Assembly: GCF_009729095.1 (NCBI RefSeq)
Contig: NZ_VTGX01000001.1
Coordinates: 2,268,025 to 2,332,024 of the forward strand
Direction of reading: 5' to 3'
Source of the DNA: Mycolicibacterium sp. CBMA 247
GTDB lineage: Bacteria > Actinomycetota > Actinomycetes > Mycobacteriales > Mycobacteriaceae
Length of the DNA stretch: 64,000 nucleotides
Shown: positions 27,799 to 37,362 of the stretch, piece after piece
How the letters are laid out: every line of letters starts with the position of its first letter
Numbering within the stretch: position 1 is the first letter of the stretch
The notes under the pieces: model-generated
The model's input: the letters and a program-made list of their open reading frames with translations, nothing else
Told to the model about the DNA's origin: nothing
The model's database searches: none
Translations under genes and position numbers: made by a program

Positions 27799-28976
27799 GC
27801 TGCCGCCTTCCTGCGGCGGTGGGGACTGAGCACCAGCGTCGAATGATGCTCGAATATCCCGCCATTGCCACTGACCAACAGAATGTCGTTACGTGGCGCT
27901 TGCCGCTCCCCGCCATCGCCGCGGGCTTGGATGATGGCCTCCGACAAGGGTGTCATGCCCCACATGTAGTAAGCCGAGAGTTGCCCGCCGCCGGTGTTGC
28001 ACGCGAGCGTGCCGCCGGGCGCCAGTGTTCCGCCCATGACATAGTCACCGCCTTCGCCTTTGGCACAGAAGCCGTAATCTTCGAGAGTGACCAGGACGGT
28101 GTAGGTGTAACAGTCGTAGAGTTCGGCGACGTCGACCTCGTCAATGGTGATCCCGGCCATCTGCAGTGCCTGCGGACCGGATCGTACGGCCGGGGTGACC
28201 AGACCCCACTCGGATCCGCGGTACATCTTCCGCGGCGCATGTGCCTGGCCATAACCCCACAGATGCACCGGCGGGCGGGCCAACGTCGCAGCTCGTTCAG
28301 CGCTGGTCACCACCACGGCGATGGCCCCATTGGAGACAAGACAGCAATCCAGCAGGTGCAGAGGTTCGGCAATCCACCGTGACTCTTGATGTTCGGCCAC
28401 CGTCAGCCTCGTGCGATGCTGGGCGAGGGGGTTTCCCGCCGCCCACGCGCGCTGGGCGACCGCGATCTCAGCGAGCTGGCGCGACGCGGTTCCGTACTGC
28501 TGCATATGTCGTTGCGCGCACAGTGCATAAAGGATATTGGGGTTGACCGCCCCCGATGCGATCGACCAACCGGCCAACCCACGTAGCGTGGTGCCACGAC
28601 TCTTGGGAGCCTGCCAGGACGTGCCCGCCGAGCGGTCCGGCTTGAGCGGGGTATCGGCGAATACGCAGGCAATGGTGGTGGCGAGGCCGGCCCCGATCGC
28701 CTGTGCCGCCTGGGCAACCATCGCTCCAGCAGTGGCGCCGAATGCGTTGACCTGGCTCAGTACCGACAAGTCGGACAATCCCAGCACCGCAGCCAGCCCG
28801 ACTCCGACATCCTGTTTGATGCCGCTGCTGACCAGCAGGCCGTCGAGATCATGGAGTGCCAGGCCCGCGTCAGTCACGGCGGTGCGGACTGCTTCTGCGG
28901 CCAGGCTCGTCGCGGAACGCTCGAATACTCTGCCCAGCTCGGTCATTCCGAGACCAGCGATTGCTGCGTTGGTCAC
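27795..28976 (-). CDS. Thiolase-like lipid-transfer/retro-aldolase protein
   Basis: A 393-residue thiolase-fold protein of the Ltp type (AAIAGLGMTELGRV at the start, YDCYTYTVLVTLEDYGF, and CNTGGGQLSAYYMWG near the end). The usual thiolase nucleophile context is absent from the N-terminal half, as in the steroid Ltp2 retro-aldolases that act with DUF35 partners. GTG 28976 overlaps the crotonase stop as GTGA; an in-frame GTG at 28988 is another option. With ALDH and crotonase in the same operon it fits hydration, retro-aldol cleavage and oxidation of the released aldehyde. Confidence 0.82.
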   Translation of the reverse strand: MTNAAIAGLGMTELGRVFERSATSLAAEAVRTAVTDAGLALHDLDGLLVSSGIKQDVGVGLAAVLGLSDLSVLSQVNAFGATAGAMVAQAAQAIGAGLATTIACVFADTPLKPDRSAGTSWQAPKSRGTTLRGLAGWSIASGAVNPNILYALCAQRHMQQYGTASRQLAEIAVAQRAWAAGNPLAQHRTRLTVAEHQESRWIAEPLHLLDCCLVSNGAIAVVVTSAERAATLARPPVHLWGYGQAHAPRKMYRGSEWGLVTPAVRSGPQALQMAGITIDEVDVAELYDCYTYTVLVTLEDYGFCAKGEGGDYVMGGTLAPGGTLACNTGGGQLSAYYMWGMTPLSEAIIQARGDGGERQAPRNDILLVSGNGGIFEHHSTLVLSPHRRRKAAA

Positions 28977-29770
28977 CGATCTTGCCACTCAGGCGTGCGC
29001 TTCTCGGCGAATGCCCGCGGCCCCTCGAGCGCATCTTGACTGGTGAAGACAGCCTTGATAGCAGCCTTGTTGACGTTCCAGACCTCTGCTTCCCAGTCCG
29101 AACCGTCGACGGCGGTCCGGTGCATCACCTGCTTGCTGTAACGCACCGAGATCGGGGCGTTCGCGGCAATCTCACCGGCGATCTGCATCGCGACCTCAAC
29201 ACTGGTGCCCTCGGGTGCCACCCGGTTGACCAACCCCAGTTCATAGGCACGGGCGGCGCTGATCGGCGCGCCGGTCAGAACCGCTTCCAATGCGATTTTC
29301 ATCGGAATCTGACGTTGGAGACGAATGACGCCCCCGGCGGCCGCGAAGAGCCCCCGTTTGACTTCCGGCAGCCCAAGGGACGCCGACTCATCGATGACGA
29401 CCAGATCACATGCGAGCGCGATCTCCGTCCCGCCCCCGAGGGCGTAACCGTTGACTGCGGCGATCGTGGGTTTGTCGATCCAATGTTGAACTACGCCAGC
29501 GAATCCCCACTCGGGGTGGGCGCGGTCGTCGATCCGGTGGCCTTGGGCAAGCTCCTTCAAATCCGCCCCCGCACAGAATCCTCGCCCGGCGCCGGTGATG
29601 ATGACTACCCGGATGTCGGGATCGTTCTGTGCGTCCTCAAGGGCCTGCCCGGTCGCGACCGACAGCGCTGCATTGACGGCGTTCATCGCTTCGGGGCGAT
29701 TCAACGAGATCACTGCGATGGGGCCCTCTTTGTGTAGGAGGGCGGCGGGGGGCTTTGCGTCAGTGGTCAT
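28973..29770 (-). CDS. Enoyl-CoA hydratase
   Basis: A 265-residue crotonase. The oxyanion loop GAGRGFCAGADLKELA is present, and both catalytic glutamates are in place (NGYALGGGTEIAL and LPEVKRGL), so it should hydrate enoyl-CoA. ATG 29770 overlaps the aldehyde dehydrogenase stop as ATGA. It is the third gene of the CaiB-ALDH-hydratase-Ltp-DUF35 operon. Confidence 0.9.
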   Translation of the reverse strand: MTTDAKPPAALLHKEGPIAVISLNRPEAMNAVNAALSVATGQALEDAQNDPDIRVVIITGAGRGFCAGADLKELAQGHRIDDRAHPEWGFAGVVQHWIDKPTIAAVNGYALGGGTEIALACDLVVIDESASLGLPEVKRGLFAAAGGVIRLQRQIPMKIALEAVLTGAPISAARAYELGLVNRVAPEGTSVEVAMQIAGEIAANAPISVRYSKQVMHRTAVDGSDWEAEVWNVNKAAIKAVFTSQDALEGPRAFAEKRTPEWQDR

Positions 29771-31260
29771 TTCGGGTCCGAGTCGGTAGACGTGTCAGCG
29801 GTAGCGGGACGGCGCGGCGGTGGCGCAGAGTAGATCGACTTGAGCGAGAGGTACGCGGAAAGGCCCTCGGGACCCAGTTCGCGGCCGATACCGCTGCATT
29901 TCACTCCACCGAACGGACCTAGGAGATCCAGGGCGTAGTGATTGATCCCGACCGAGCCGGTGCGGATCCGCGACGCGAGAGCGGCAGCCCGGTCGAGGTC
30001 GGTGCTCCACACCGATCCTCCGAGGCCGTAGTCGGAGTCGTTGGCGATGGCTACGGCCTCGTCATCGCCGGTGTAGGGGATCACACACAGAACCGGTCCG
30101 AAGATTTCTTCGCGCGCGATGGTCATCGCGTTGTCGACATCGGCGAATACGGTGGGCTCTACGAACCAACCGGACGAGGTGGTGTTGTCGGCGGCACCGC
30201 CCGTCGTCAAGCGGGCCCCCGCAGCGCGACCCGACTCGATATAGCCCAAGACGCGCTGGCGCTGGGCGGCACTCACCAGAGGCCCAACCTGCGTGGTCTT
30301 GTCCAGTGGGTCGCCCACGCGCAACGAATTCACCCGGTCGGTCACCGCCGCCACGACGGCCTCGTAGGTGGACTGCGGGGCCAGGATCCGGGTGCTGGCA
30401 TGACAGGTCTGACCATTGTTGGGCAGACAGACGTCGAGAAGGGCGTCGAGAAAGACGTCGAGATCGGCGTCATCGGCCAAGATGGCGGCGGATTTTCCGC
30501 CGAGTTCAAGGGTGACCGGGCGCAGCAGACGACCACAGATTTCGCCGACCGCGCGGCCTGCCGCAGTACTGCCGGTAAAGGCGACTTTGTCCACCAAGGG
30601 GTGGCCAACAAGGTACGCGCCTGCCTCGCGGTCGCCGGGAACGATATTGAGAACGCCGGCCGGCAGCCCGGCCTCCAGTGCCGCATCGGCCCAGACGAAC
30701 GCATCAAGTGCAGCTTCCGGGGGCGCCTTCAGGATGACCGTACAGCCGGCCGCCAACGCGGGAGCGATTTTCATCGCGGCCAAGCCCATCGGGTAATTCC
30801 AGGGTGTGATTGCCGCAACCACTCCGACGGGTTCACGTAGCACCTGGGTCTGCGACAGCATGCCGACGCGGGTATCGACGTCGTCAACGCGTTCGGCCAG
30901 ATCTGCGTAGTAGTTGAGAACCAGAGATGGGAAATAGCCGTTAGTGCCTATCGAGAGTTGCCGCGGCATACCGTTTTCGCGACTCACCAATGTGGCAGTG
31001 TCTTTCATCCTCGCTTGGAGGGCTCCGGCAAGCCGGCGCAAAAGGGCGGCACGCTCGGTTCCAGTGGTAGCGCCCCATTCGGTGTGCAACGCGGTGTGCG
31101 CGGCAAGCACTGCAGCGTCGATATCGACGCGATCGGCGAGCGGGGAGGTTCCGAGCACCTTGCCGGTAGCCGCTTCAACCACATCGTGCCGAGCCACCGT
31201 ACTGGGCTGTGCCCATGTCCCGGCGATGAAGAATGCGTCCCTGTCAAGTTGGGCTGTCAT
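29767..31260 (-). CDS. Aldehyde dehydrogenase
   Basis: A 497-residue NAD(P)-dependent aldehyde dehydrogenase. Motifs include the TPWNYP region, LELGGKSAAI (with the general-base Glu) and the nucleophile in NNGQTCHAS. ATG 31260 is preceded by AAGGAG at ideal distance. The operon context suggests that it oxidises an aldehyde released by the adjacent Ltp/DUF35 aldolase. Confidence 0.9.
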   Translation of the reverse strand: MTAQLDRDAFFIAGTWAQPSTVARHDVVEAATGKVLGTSPLADRVDIDAAVLAAHTALHTEWGATTGTERAALLRRLAGALQARMKDTATLVSRENGMPRQLSIGTNGYFPSLVLNYYADLAERVDDVDTRVGMLSQTQVLREPVGVVAAITPWNYPMGLAAMKIAPALAAGCTVILKAPPEAALDAFVWADAALEAGLPAGVLNIVPGDREAGAYLVGHPLVDKVAFTGSTAAGRAVGEICGRLLRPVTLELGGKSAAILADDADLDVFLDALLDVCLPNNGQTCHASTRILAPQSTYEAVVAAVTDRVNSLRVGDPLDKTTQVGPLVSAAQRQRVLGYIESGRAAGARLTTGGAADNTTSSGWFVEPTVFADVDNAMTIAREEIFGPVLCVIPYTGDDEAVAIANDSDYGLGGSVWSTDLDRAAALASRIRTGSVGINHYALDLLGPFGGVKCSGIGRELGPEGLSAYLSLKSIYSAPPPRRPATADTSTDSDPK

Positions 31261-31316
31261 AGTGGATCTCCTTAGAAAGTCACTGGTTGGCCTGGCGTGC
31301 CATTCGGATGCCTGGG

Positions 31317-33716
31317 CTACGCCGAAGGAGAGGGTTCATCGTGGGGTTGCAACACACCATCGGCGACGAGTTCGTCGATGCGATCGGGCTCCATCCGCAG
31401 TAGTGCGGCACACACCGCTCGGGTGTGCTCACCAGGCTGAGGCGCCGGCCGCCGCGGAGGATCCGGGATGGTGGAGAACCTCGCGATCCGCGCCGAGGTG
31501 GGCACCGGTCTGGTGAGCAGAGGGTGATCGAGTGTGGCGAATGAATCTCGTGCTGCCAGTTGAGCGTGAGTGAGTTCGTCAGGCAGGCGCAGCATTACCG
31601 CGGCCGGAATACCCGCCGCCTGTAGGGCGCGCTCGACCTCCTGCGGGCCGCATGTCGCGGTCCAGTCCGCCAATCTCTGCTCAACCTCGGTCCGGCGGGC
31701 GGTACGCCCCGCCAAAGTGTGCAATTCGGGTTCATCGGTCCAGCCAAGGGTCGAAACCAGCCGAGCCCAGTCCGCGTCGTCTCGCACCGAGATAACGCAC
31801 CATTCGTCGTCACCGGCACAGGGGTAGACGCCTGAAGGTACTTCGGCCCGCCGGTTGCCTTGGGCGCGGCCGGCTTCGACGTCGAGCGGCGCGGCGGCCA
31901 GGGTCCGGCCCAGCGCGCCCAAGGCGACATTGACCTGAGGCACTTCCACGCTCTGACCCAGTCCGGTCGCAGCCCGGCCGATGATCGCGGCCAACGCAGA
32001 GACTGCGCCGACATGGGCCGCGATATGGTCCGGATACACCGTCGACCCGTCGCAGAACGCAGCGGGGTCGGCAGGGTCTGCATCGGGGTCCCGCCACAAG
32101 GTGGACAGACCGCACGACGCCCGCACCAAAGGGCCGTAACCCATTCGAGTGCTCCAGGGTCCGTGGTTGCCAAAGGCGCTGCTGTCCAACACCACAACGC
32201 GCGGATTGATATCAGCCAGTTGATTGCGGGAGAAGCCGAGAGACTCCAGGGTCCCTGGTTTGAAATTCGCTGCCACCAGGTCCGCCTCGGCCACCAGTTC
32301 ACGTAACAACTCGACGCCGCTGGCACTGCGCAGGTCCAATCCGAGGCTGCGCTTGTTGCGGTGCCCCCAGGCGAAAGAAGCATTCATCGTGCGGCCCTTG
32401 CGAGTCTGCCGCAGACCGTCGGGAAATGCCCGATTCTCGACCTTGATTACGTCGGCACCCTGATCGGCGAAAAGACGACCCAGTTCGGCTCCGAACACGA
32501 TGACACCCAAGTCGAGCACGCGCAGACCCTGCAAAGGCCCGCACCCTTCGGACAGCGCAGACAGCCCCAGATCGCTGATGCGAGTTGTCGCACGCTGAAG
32601 GGGAAGTAGATCGTTGTGCTCACCGACGCGCGGGGCCCGCCGGCGGATGCCTGCAGGCACGCCGTCGAGGGTCACATATCCCGACGGCACAGTGCGCCAC
32701 ACACCTTCGGCTATCTCGGTGTGCACCAGGGTGTTAGTAGTGGTGAAGTGCTCGGCGTGCAAGACCTCGTCGACGGTGAGAATCCCGGCGATCGGGATGC
32801 CGCGGGTGCTGCCTTCAGCCTCCAACTCGTCGCGAGTACGAGCTGCGAAGAGCCGCTTGATGAGGGGATTGAGACGGTCGGACGCATCGAATCGCGCCGC
32901 CAGCTGGTCGAACCTAGGGTCTGCAAACTCGCTGGGCTTACCCAGCCAGTCAAACATGGCATGCCACTGGCGCTTGGCCAGCAGGCAGATCCGCACGTGG
33001 CCGTCGGCGCACGGATAGATCGGATAAAAATTCGCTGCATCCGGCCGGTCTCGCGGATACGTGTCGGCGCGCCCCGCGGCAGCAGACCCTTGGGTGCCGA
33101 AGCCCGGATCGAAACCGTGCACGACGGATTCTAGAGCCGACACGTCGACGTGCTCCCCTACGCCGGTGCGGACACTCTTGACGTAGGCGACCAAAGCCGC
33201 CCAGGCCGCGTGAACTCCGACTGTCTGAGCCACGACGCCCGCCGGCGGGAGCAAGGGTGTATGCCCCGGTAATCCAGACCTCGACAGCACACCACCCGCA
33301 GCAGCCAGCACGTCTTCGGTGGCCGCGTAATCACGTTGGGGCCCTGTCAGTCCGAAATCGGTGATCGATACCAAGGCAAGCCCAGGGTTGACCTCGAAGA
33401 ACTGATCGGGGGTCAGTCGTCGGGCCTCGGCTTGTTCGCGGGTGAACGATTCCAGCACGATGTCGGCGTCAGCAGCCAGCCGAAGCAGTTCGGCACGGCC
33501 CGACGGGGTATCGAGGTCGAGAGCCAGGCCGTATTTGTTGATATTTCCCAACGCGAAACGGATGTCGTCCAGGCGGGTGGGCGAGCCGACAGGCGATTCG
33601 ACCCGAATGACCTCGGCACCGAGATCGGCAAGAAGGCGTCCACACTGCTCGGCGGACCCCTCACACAGATCGATGATTCGCAGGGCACGTAGCGGTAGGC
33701 TTGACTGCGCGTTCAT
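31317..33716 (-). CDS. Tandem CaiB/BaiF family III CoA-transferase
   Basis: A 799-residue fusion of two CoA-transferase modules (about residues 1-385 and 390-799), each with the RVLDLG/RIIDLCEG start and the ADLGAEVIRVE or FADQGADVIKVE strand. The second module has the catalytic Asp in VYPDHIAAHVG. At the same place the first module reads GVVAQTVGVHAA and has no Asp, so only the second half is likely to be catalytic. ATG 33716 has AAGGAAAGGGG upstream, so the longer frame is not used. Operator site 7 is 99 bases upstream. It would move CoA between acids of the pathway. Confidence 0.88.
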   Translation of the reverse strand: MNAQSSLPLRALRIIDLCEGSAEQCGRLLADLGAEVIRVESPVGSPTRLDDIRFALGNINKYGLALDLDTPSGRAELLRLAADADIVLESFTREQAEARRLTPDQFFEVNPGLALVSITDFGLTGPQRDYAATEDVLAAAGGVLSRSGLPGHTPLLPPAGVVAQTVGVHAAWAALVAYVKSVRTGVGEHVDVSALESVVHGFDPGFGTQGSAAAGRADTYPRDRPDAANFYPIYPCADGHVRICLLAKRQWHAMFDWLGKPSEFADPRFDQLAARFDASDRLNPLIKRLFAARTRDELEAEGSTRGIPIAGILTVDEVLHAEHFTTTNTLVHTEIAEGVWRTVPSGYVTLDGVPAGIRRRAPRVGEHNDLLPLQRATTRISDLGLSALSEGCGPLQGLRVLDLGVIVFGAELGRLFADQGADVIKVENRAFPDGLRQTRKGRTMNASFAWGHRNKRSLGLDLRSASGVELLRELVAEADLVAANFKPGTLESLGFSRNQLADINPRVVVLDSSAFGNHGPWSTRMGYGPLVRASCGLSTLWRDPDADPADPAAFCDGSTVYPDHIAAHVGAVSALAAIIGRAATGLGQSVEVPQVNVALGALGRTLAAAPLDVEAGRAQGNRRAEVPSGVYPCAGDDEWCVISVRDDADWARLVSTLGWTDEPELHTLAGRTARRTEVEQRLADWTATCGPQEVERALQAAGIPAAVMLRLPDELTHAQLAARDSFATLDHPLLTRPVPTSARIARFSTIPDPPRRPAPQPGEHTRAVCAALLRMEPDRIDELVADGVLQPHDEPSPSA

Positions 33717-33814
33717 CGCGCACCCCTTTCCTTTTCGCCGCCATGGGCGTCGGCGGCGGCCAGAGAAGTGTCCGCTGGGCACGCGGACACTTCAGCCGTC
33801 AAGCGGCTGGAAAT

Positions 33815-33832
33815 GTTTCTAATATCTATAGA
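33815..33832 (+). promoter_or_regulatory. Operator site 7 of the catabolic regulon
   Basis: GTTTCTAATATCTATAGA matches AAAYCTAATNNNNATAG apart from the first base and fourth position, and includes the palindrome TATCTATAGATA. It lies 99 bases upstream of the CoA-transferase operon. Confidence 0.55.
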
Positions 33833-33864
33833 TAGAGCGGTCGGGATCGCGCTCTCGTCATACG

Positions 33865-35040
33865 TCAGAGGGTGGACGAGCTACCCAGAAGAGCGGTCGA
33901 CACCACATGATCACCGGGCCCGCCTGTCATCAGCGACAACTCAGCTTGAGGTACCTGATTGGTTGAGGTGCCACGGATTTGTCGCACAGCTTCACTGACG
34001 AGATTCATGCCGTGGACGAACCCCTCCGCGAGGTTCCCACCGGCGGTATTGATCGGCAACTTTCCGTTCGGTGCAATCAAGTTGTCGAAAGTAATGAATT
34101 CACCGGCATTTTCGAGTGTGCAGAAGCCGTGTTCGATCATGGCCGCCACCGCCATGCCCGTCATGTTCTCGTAAATCTGCGCGACGTCGACATCGCCGGG
34201 GCGGCACCCGGTCTCAGACCACAGGCGATCCGCCACACCGCGGAAGCCCGAGGACCAATACGGTCTTTGATTCTCTTCCAGCATGCCCCAGCCACGGGCG
34301 GCCCCCATGGGTGCGCCGAGGAGGTAGGCCGGCTTTTGTTTCAGATCTTTGGCTCGCTCGGCAGAAACCATGATGGCCGCAACACCGGCGTCACTCTCGC
34401 GGGAGCAGTCAAAGAGGCGATAAGGCTCAGCTATCCAGCGCGAGTTGTCGTAGGTCGCCTCGTCAAGTTCGGTATCGCGGCCGATGGCGCGGGGATTGTT
34501 GCCGGCGTGGTAGTAGGACGCGCGCGCTACCGCGCGCAGCGTGTCGGCCGGCACGCCCTCGGCCTCGATCAGACGCGTCGACCGCAGGGCGCACAGCTGG
34601 GCCGGCCCATCCAAGCCGTTGACCAGATGCTGTGCGGGAGTGTCGTCTTGGGCCACTGCGACCCGTAGCCGCTGACCACCGGACTCCGACATCGCTCGGT
34701 ACACAGCGACCACGTCTGCTTGACCGGAGACTATGGCAGTCGCACCGAGTCCGAGTGCGCCTGGGATTCCACCACCGTGGGTCCACGCCAAAGCGCCGAA
34801 ACGGATTTCGCGAGTATTGAGCGCGGGCATCATGCGTTGCCCTTCGTTGCGTTCCGACCCGTAGGACACGAAGCCGTCGATCTCCGAGGGGTCAATGCCG
34901 GCATCTTCACACGCCGCGACGATTGCTCGGAGCGCCAGCTTCAAGGCCGGCTCACCCGAGGTTCCGCGCTTGTAGAAGGGCGTCTCTCCGATGCCCACTA
35001 TTGCGGTCGTGCCTCGCATTGCGGTGTTAACCGTTGTCAT
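33865..35040 (-). CDS. Thiolase-like lipid-transfer/aldolase protein
   Basis: A 391-residue thiolase-fold protein homologous to the one at 27795 (AIVGIGETPFYKRG, AQIYENMTGMAVAAMIEHGF, INTAGGNLAEGFVHGMN). No classical thiolase Cys nucleophile context is visible. ATG 35040 overlaps the DUF35 stop as ATGA. Together with the DUF35 protein it forms a second Ltp/DUF35 pair, in the ALDH-DUF35-Ltp operon behind operator site 8. A retro-aldol or thiolytic CoA reaction is inferred. Confidence 0.84.
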   Translation of the reverse strand: MTTVNTAMRGTTAIVGIGETPFYKRGTSGEPALKLALRAIVAACEDAGIDPSEIDGFVSYGSERNEGQRMMPALNTREIRFGALAWTHGGGIPGALGLGATAIVSGQADVVAVYRAMSESGGQRLRVAVAQDDTPAQHLVNGLDGPAQLCALRSTRLIEAEGVPADTLRAVARASYYHAGNNPRAIGRDTELDEATYDNSRWIAEPYRLFDCSRESDAGVAAIMVSAERAKDLKQKPAYLLGAPMGAARGWGMLEENQRPYWSSGFRGVADRLWSETGCRPGDVDVAQIYENMTGMAVAAMIEHGFCTLENAGEFITFDNLIAPNGKLPINTAGGNLAEGFVHGMNLVSEAVRQIRGTSTNQVPQAELSLMTGGPGDHVVSTALLGSSSTL

Positions 35041-35492
35041 GAACGTCCTCCCTGCGGAGATAGTGACCACCGAAGTGCTGGGTAGCCTTTGCTTTTATCG
35101 GATGGAGGATCGATGTGTCCGTGCACGATCGCCCCGACCTCAAGCGCTTCCTCCGAGCCCTGAAGCGCGCCTATCACGCGGGCCCCTCCAGCTGCCTCGA
35201 TCTCGGCCACGACCACGACGTAGGGAACATCCGGCGCCCTCTCGGCGGTGCGGTCGAAGGTGTACCAACAGCGCGTCCAGGTGTAGACAGTTCCGACCGG
35301 CTCGACGCGGTCCCAAGTGAAATCCCAACTGCCGCACTGGCCACAGCGATAATGTGCAGGCCAGGTCCACCGTCGACAATCCGAGCAACGCGGGAGCCTG
35401 AATTCGTCGCGCTCCAGCGCCTCCCAATACTGATCGTCGGCGCCGATCCCCCCTGAGATTCGATGTGCGTGAAAACTGTATGGCTTGGTCAT
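35037..35492 (-). CDS. DUF35 zinc-ribbon/OB-fold protein
   Basis: A 151-residue DUF35 protein with an intact zinc ribbon (RCSDCRRWTWPAHYRCGQCG) followed by an OB fold (GTVYTWTRCWYTF and VPYVVVVAEIE). It is the usual partner of thiolase-like aldolases and is encoded directly before one. It contrasts with the cysteine-free homologue at 27313. Confidence 0.88.
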   Translation of the reverse strand: MTKPYSFHAHRISGGIGADDQYWEALERDEFRLPRCSDCRRWTWPAHYRCGQCGSWDFTWDRVEPVGTVYTWTRCWYTFDRTAERAPDVPYVVVVAEIEAAGGARVIGALQGSEEALEVGAIVHGHIDPPSDKSKGYPALRWSLSPQGGRS

Positions 35493-35577
35493 CGTGGATC
35501 CTTTGCCGGGTGATTCGAACTCGCGTCCATCTCACTGCGCCACAGTTGTGCTGAATGGCGTTCGGAGACAACCGAGG

Positions 35578-37047
35578 TCAACTGAACATGGAGGTCATCG
35601 AGTCGATCAGATTGATTGTCTTCAGTTCGAAATAGGAGCGCACCGCTTCAGGTCCGGTATCGCGTCCTACGCCAGAACTTTTCACTCCACCGAACGGCGC
35701 CTCGGTGTTGTAGACGAATTTGTTCACACTGAACGTTCCGGTTCGGACGCGGCGTGCGATATCAGCGGCACGGGCGGCATCGTTGGTGAACACCGCTCCA
35801 TGAAGTCCGTAGTCGGAATCATTGGCCATGGCGACGGCCTCGTCGATGTCGTCATACGCGATCACCGCCACCACGGGTCCGAAGATCTCCTCCTGGCTGA
35901 TACGCATACGGTTGGTGGCCCCGACAAAGACTGTCGGCTGCACGAAGTAGCCGATCGGCAGGCTCGGGGGAATGCCGCCACCCGTGGCCACGGTTGCCCC
36001 TTCAGATCTACCCAGTTCTATGTAGGACAACACTTTCCGACGATGACGGTCGGATACGAGTGGGCCCATCGTCGTCGCCGGGTCGAACGGATCTCCGACG
36101 ACGAACGACTCTGCGGTGGCGACCAGCGCGTCAACAAATTCGTCGTGTCGAGTGCGGGGTACCAGCACACGACTGTACGCGGCGCAGATCTGGCCAGCGT
36201 TGAAAAAACATCCCACTGCCAACCCCTGCATGGTGGTGGAGAGGTCGGCATCGTCGAGCACGATCGCGGCCGATTTCCCACCTAGCTCCAACTGCATGCG
36301 TTTGAAGTTGCCGCCGCATTCTCGCCCTATCTCGCGACCGGCCGCGGTAGACCCGGTAAAGCTCACCTTGTCGACTGCCGGATGAGCGACCAACGCGCGA
36401 CCTGTTTCCGCACCGCCGGTGATCAAGTTGAAGGCGCCCGCGGGAACGCCCGCGTCGTGCAATGCCTCGGCGACGAAAAAGGCGTCGAGTGGAGTCTCCG
36501 GGGCGGGCTTGTAAACGACACTGCATCCTGCGGCCAAGGCCGGATAGATCTTCGCGATGCCCATGTTGAACGGACCATTCCACGGGGCGATGGCGGCCAC
36601 CACCCCGACTGGCTCGTTCACCACGGCGACGGCGCCGAGCTGGGTGTCACGGACCTCGGCAACCGGTTCACTACGGGCAATATCAACGAAATACTGGCCG
36701 GTGGGGATCGCCGCCGGGGTCTGGGCTCGAGACAGCGAGATGGGCAGGCCCATCTCGCTGGTCACCAGCTCTGCAATGGCGTCGATTCGCGTGTGAAGCA
36801 GCTGGAGGCTACGCGTCAGGATCTCGGCCCGTTTGTCGGCATCCAGGGCCCGCCAGGTCCCTTCTTCGAACGCCCGCTGCGCGCCCAGAACCGCCTGCCC
36901 GACCTCACGGGAGTCGGCGTCCGGCACCTCGCCTATGACCTGCTCCGTAGCGGGATTCACCACAGTGATGCGCTCGGCAGAATTCGACGGGCGCCACTGG
37001 CCGTCGATCAACAGTTCCCGACGAACGTTCATCAGTGAGGCAGTCAT
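35578..37047 (-). CDS. Aldehyde dehydrogenase
   Basis: A 489-residue aldehyde dehydrogenase with APWNGPFN, LELGGKSAAIV and the nucleophile in NAGQICAAYSR. ATG 37047 follows AAGGAG at four bases. It is the first gene of the ALDH-DUF35-Ltp operon, with operator site 8 located 65 bases upstream. It parallels the ALDH at 29767, so the pathway probably has two aldehyde-releasing steps. Confidence 0.9.
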   Translation of the reverse strand: MTASLMNVRRELLIDGQWRPSNSAERITVVNPATEQVIGEVPDADSREVGQAVLGAQRAFEEGTWRALDADKRAEILTRSLQLLHTRIDAIAELVTSEMGLPISLSRAQTPAAIPTGQYFVDIARSEPVAEVRDTQLGAVAVVNEPVGVVAAIAPWNGPFNMGIAKIYPALAAGCSVVYKPAPETPLDAFFVAEALHDAGVPAGAFNLITGGAETGRALVAHPAVDKVSFTGSTAAGREIGRECGGNFKRMQLELGGKSAAIVLDDADLSTTMQGLAVGCFFNAGQICAAYSRVLVPRTRHDEFVDALVATAESFVVGDPFDPATTMGPLVSDRHRRKVLSYIELGRSEGATVATGGGIPPSLPIGYFVQPTVFVGATNRMRISQEEIFGPVVAVIAYDDIDEAVAMANDSDYGLHGAVFTNDAARAADIARRVRTGTFSVNKFVYNTEAPFGGVKSSGVGRDTGPEAVRSYFELKTINLIDSMTSMFS

Positions 37048-37111
37048 GGGGCTCCTTCCACTGCGACTCGCGCCCAGCCGACCGACGGGCAGCTCCGCAT
37101 TCGAACGTCAG

Positions 37112-37129
37112 GCTATAGCCATTAGATTT
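37112..37129 (-). promoter_or_regulatory. Operator site 8 of the catabolic regulon
   Basis: GCTATAGCCATTAGATTT is a full match to the reverse-strand consensus. It lies 65 bases upstream of the aldehyde dehydrogenase operon, in the divergent region shared with the LLM gene. Confidence 0.6.
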
Positions 37130-37201
37130 GCATGTCCAGGGAGGGCCTGAAATCGCTCCCACCGTTGACATGCGGCCCGCGCCGGCCCTAGCCTAACGCG
37201 T

Positions 37202-37219
37202 AAACCTAACGCCAAGAGA
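37202..37219 (+). promoter_or_regulatory. Operator site 9 of the catabolic regulon
   Basis: AAACCTAACGCCAAGAGA matches AAAYCTAATNNNNATAG with two differences, on the strand of the LLM gene, 144 bases upstream of its start. The divergent region thus carries one site per direction. Confidence 0.5.
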
Positions 37220-37362
37220 TTTACGCTCGCTGTCCCGCCGAACCCGACGACAGTCCCAATCCTCGTTCCACCAACGGGAAGAGTTACTCAGATGATCGAC
37301 CACATCGTCCAGTCAAGACACTGGGGTGCAACCCATCCAGGTGCCCGACGGGAGGCGGACCG

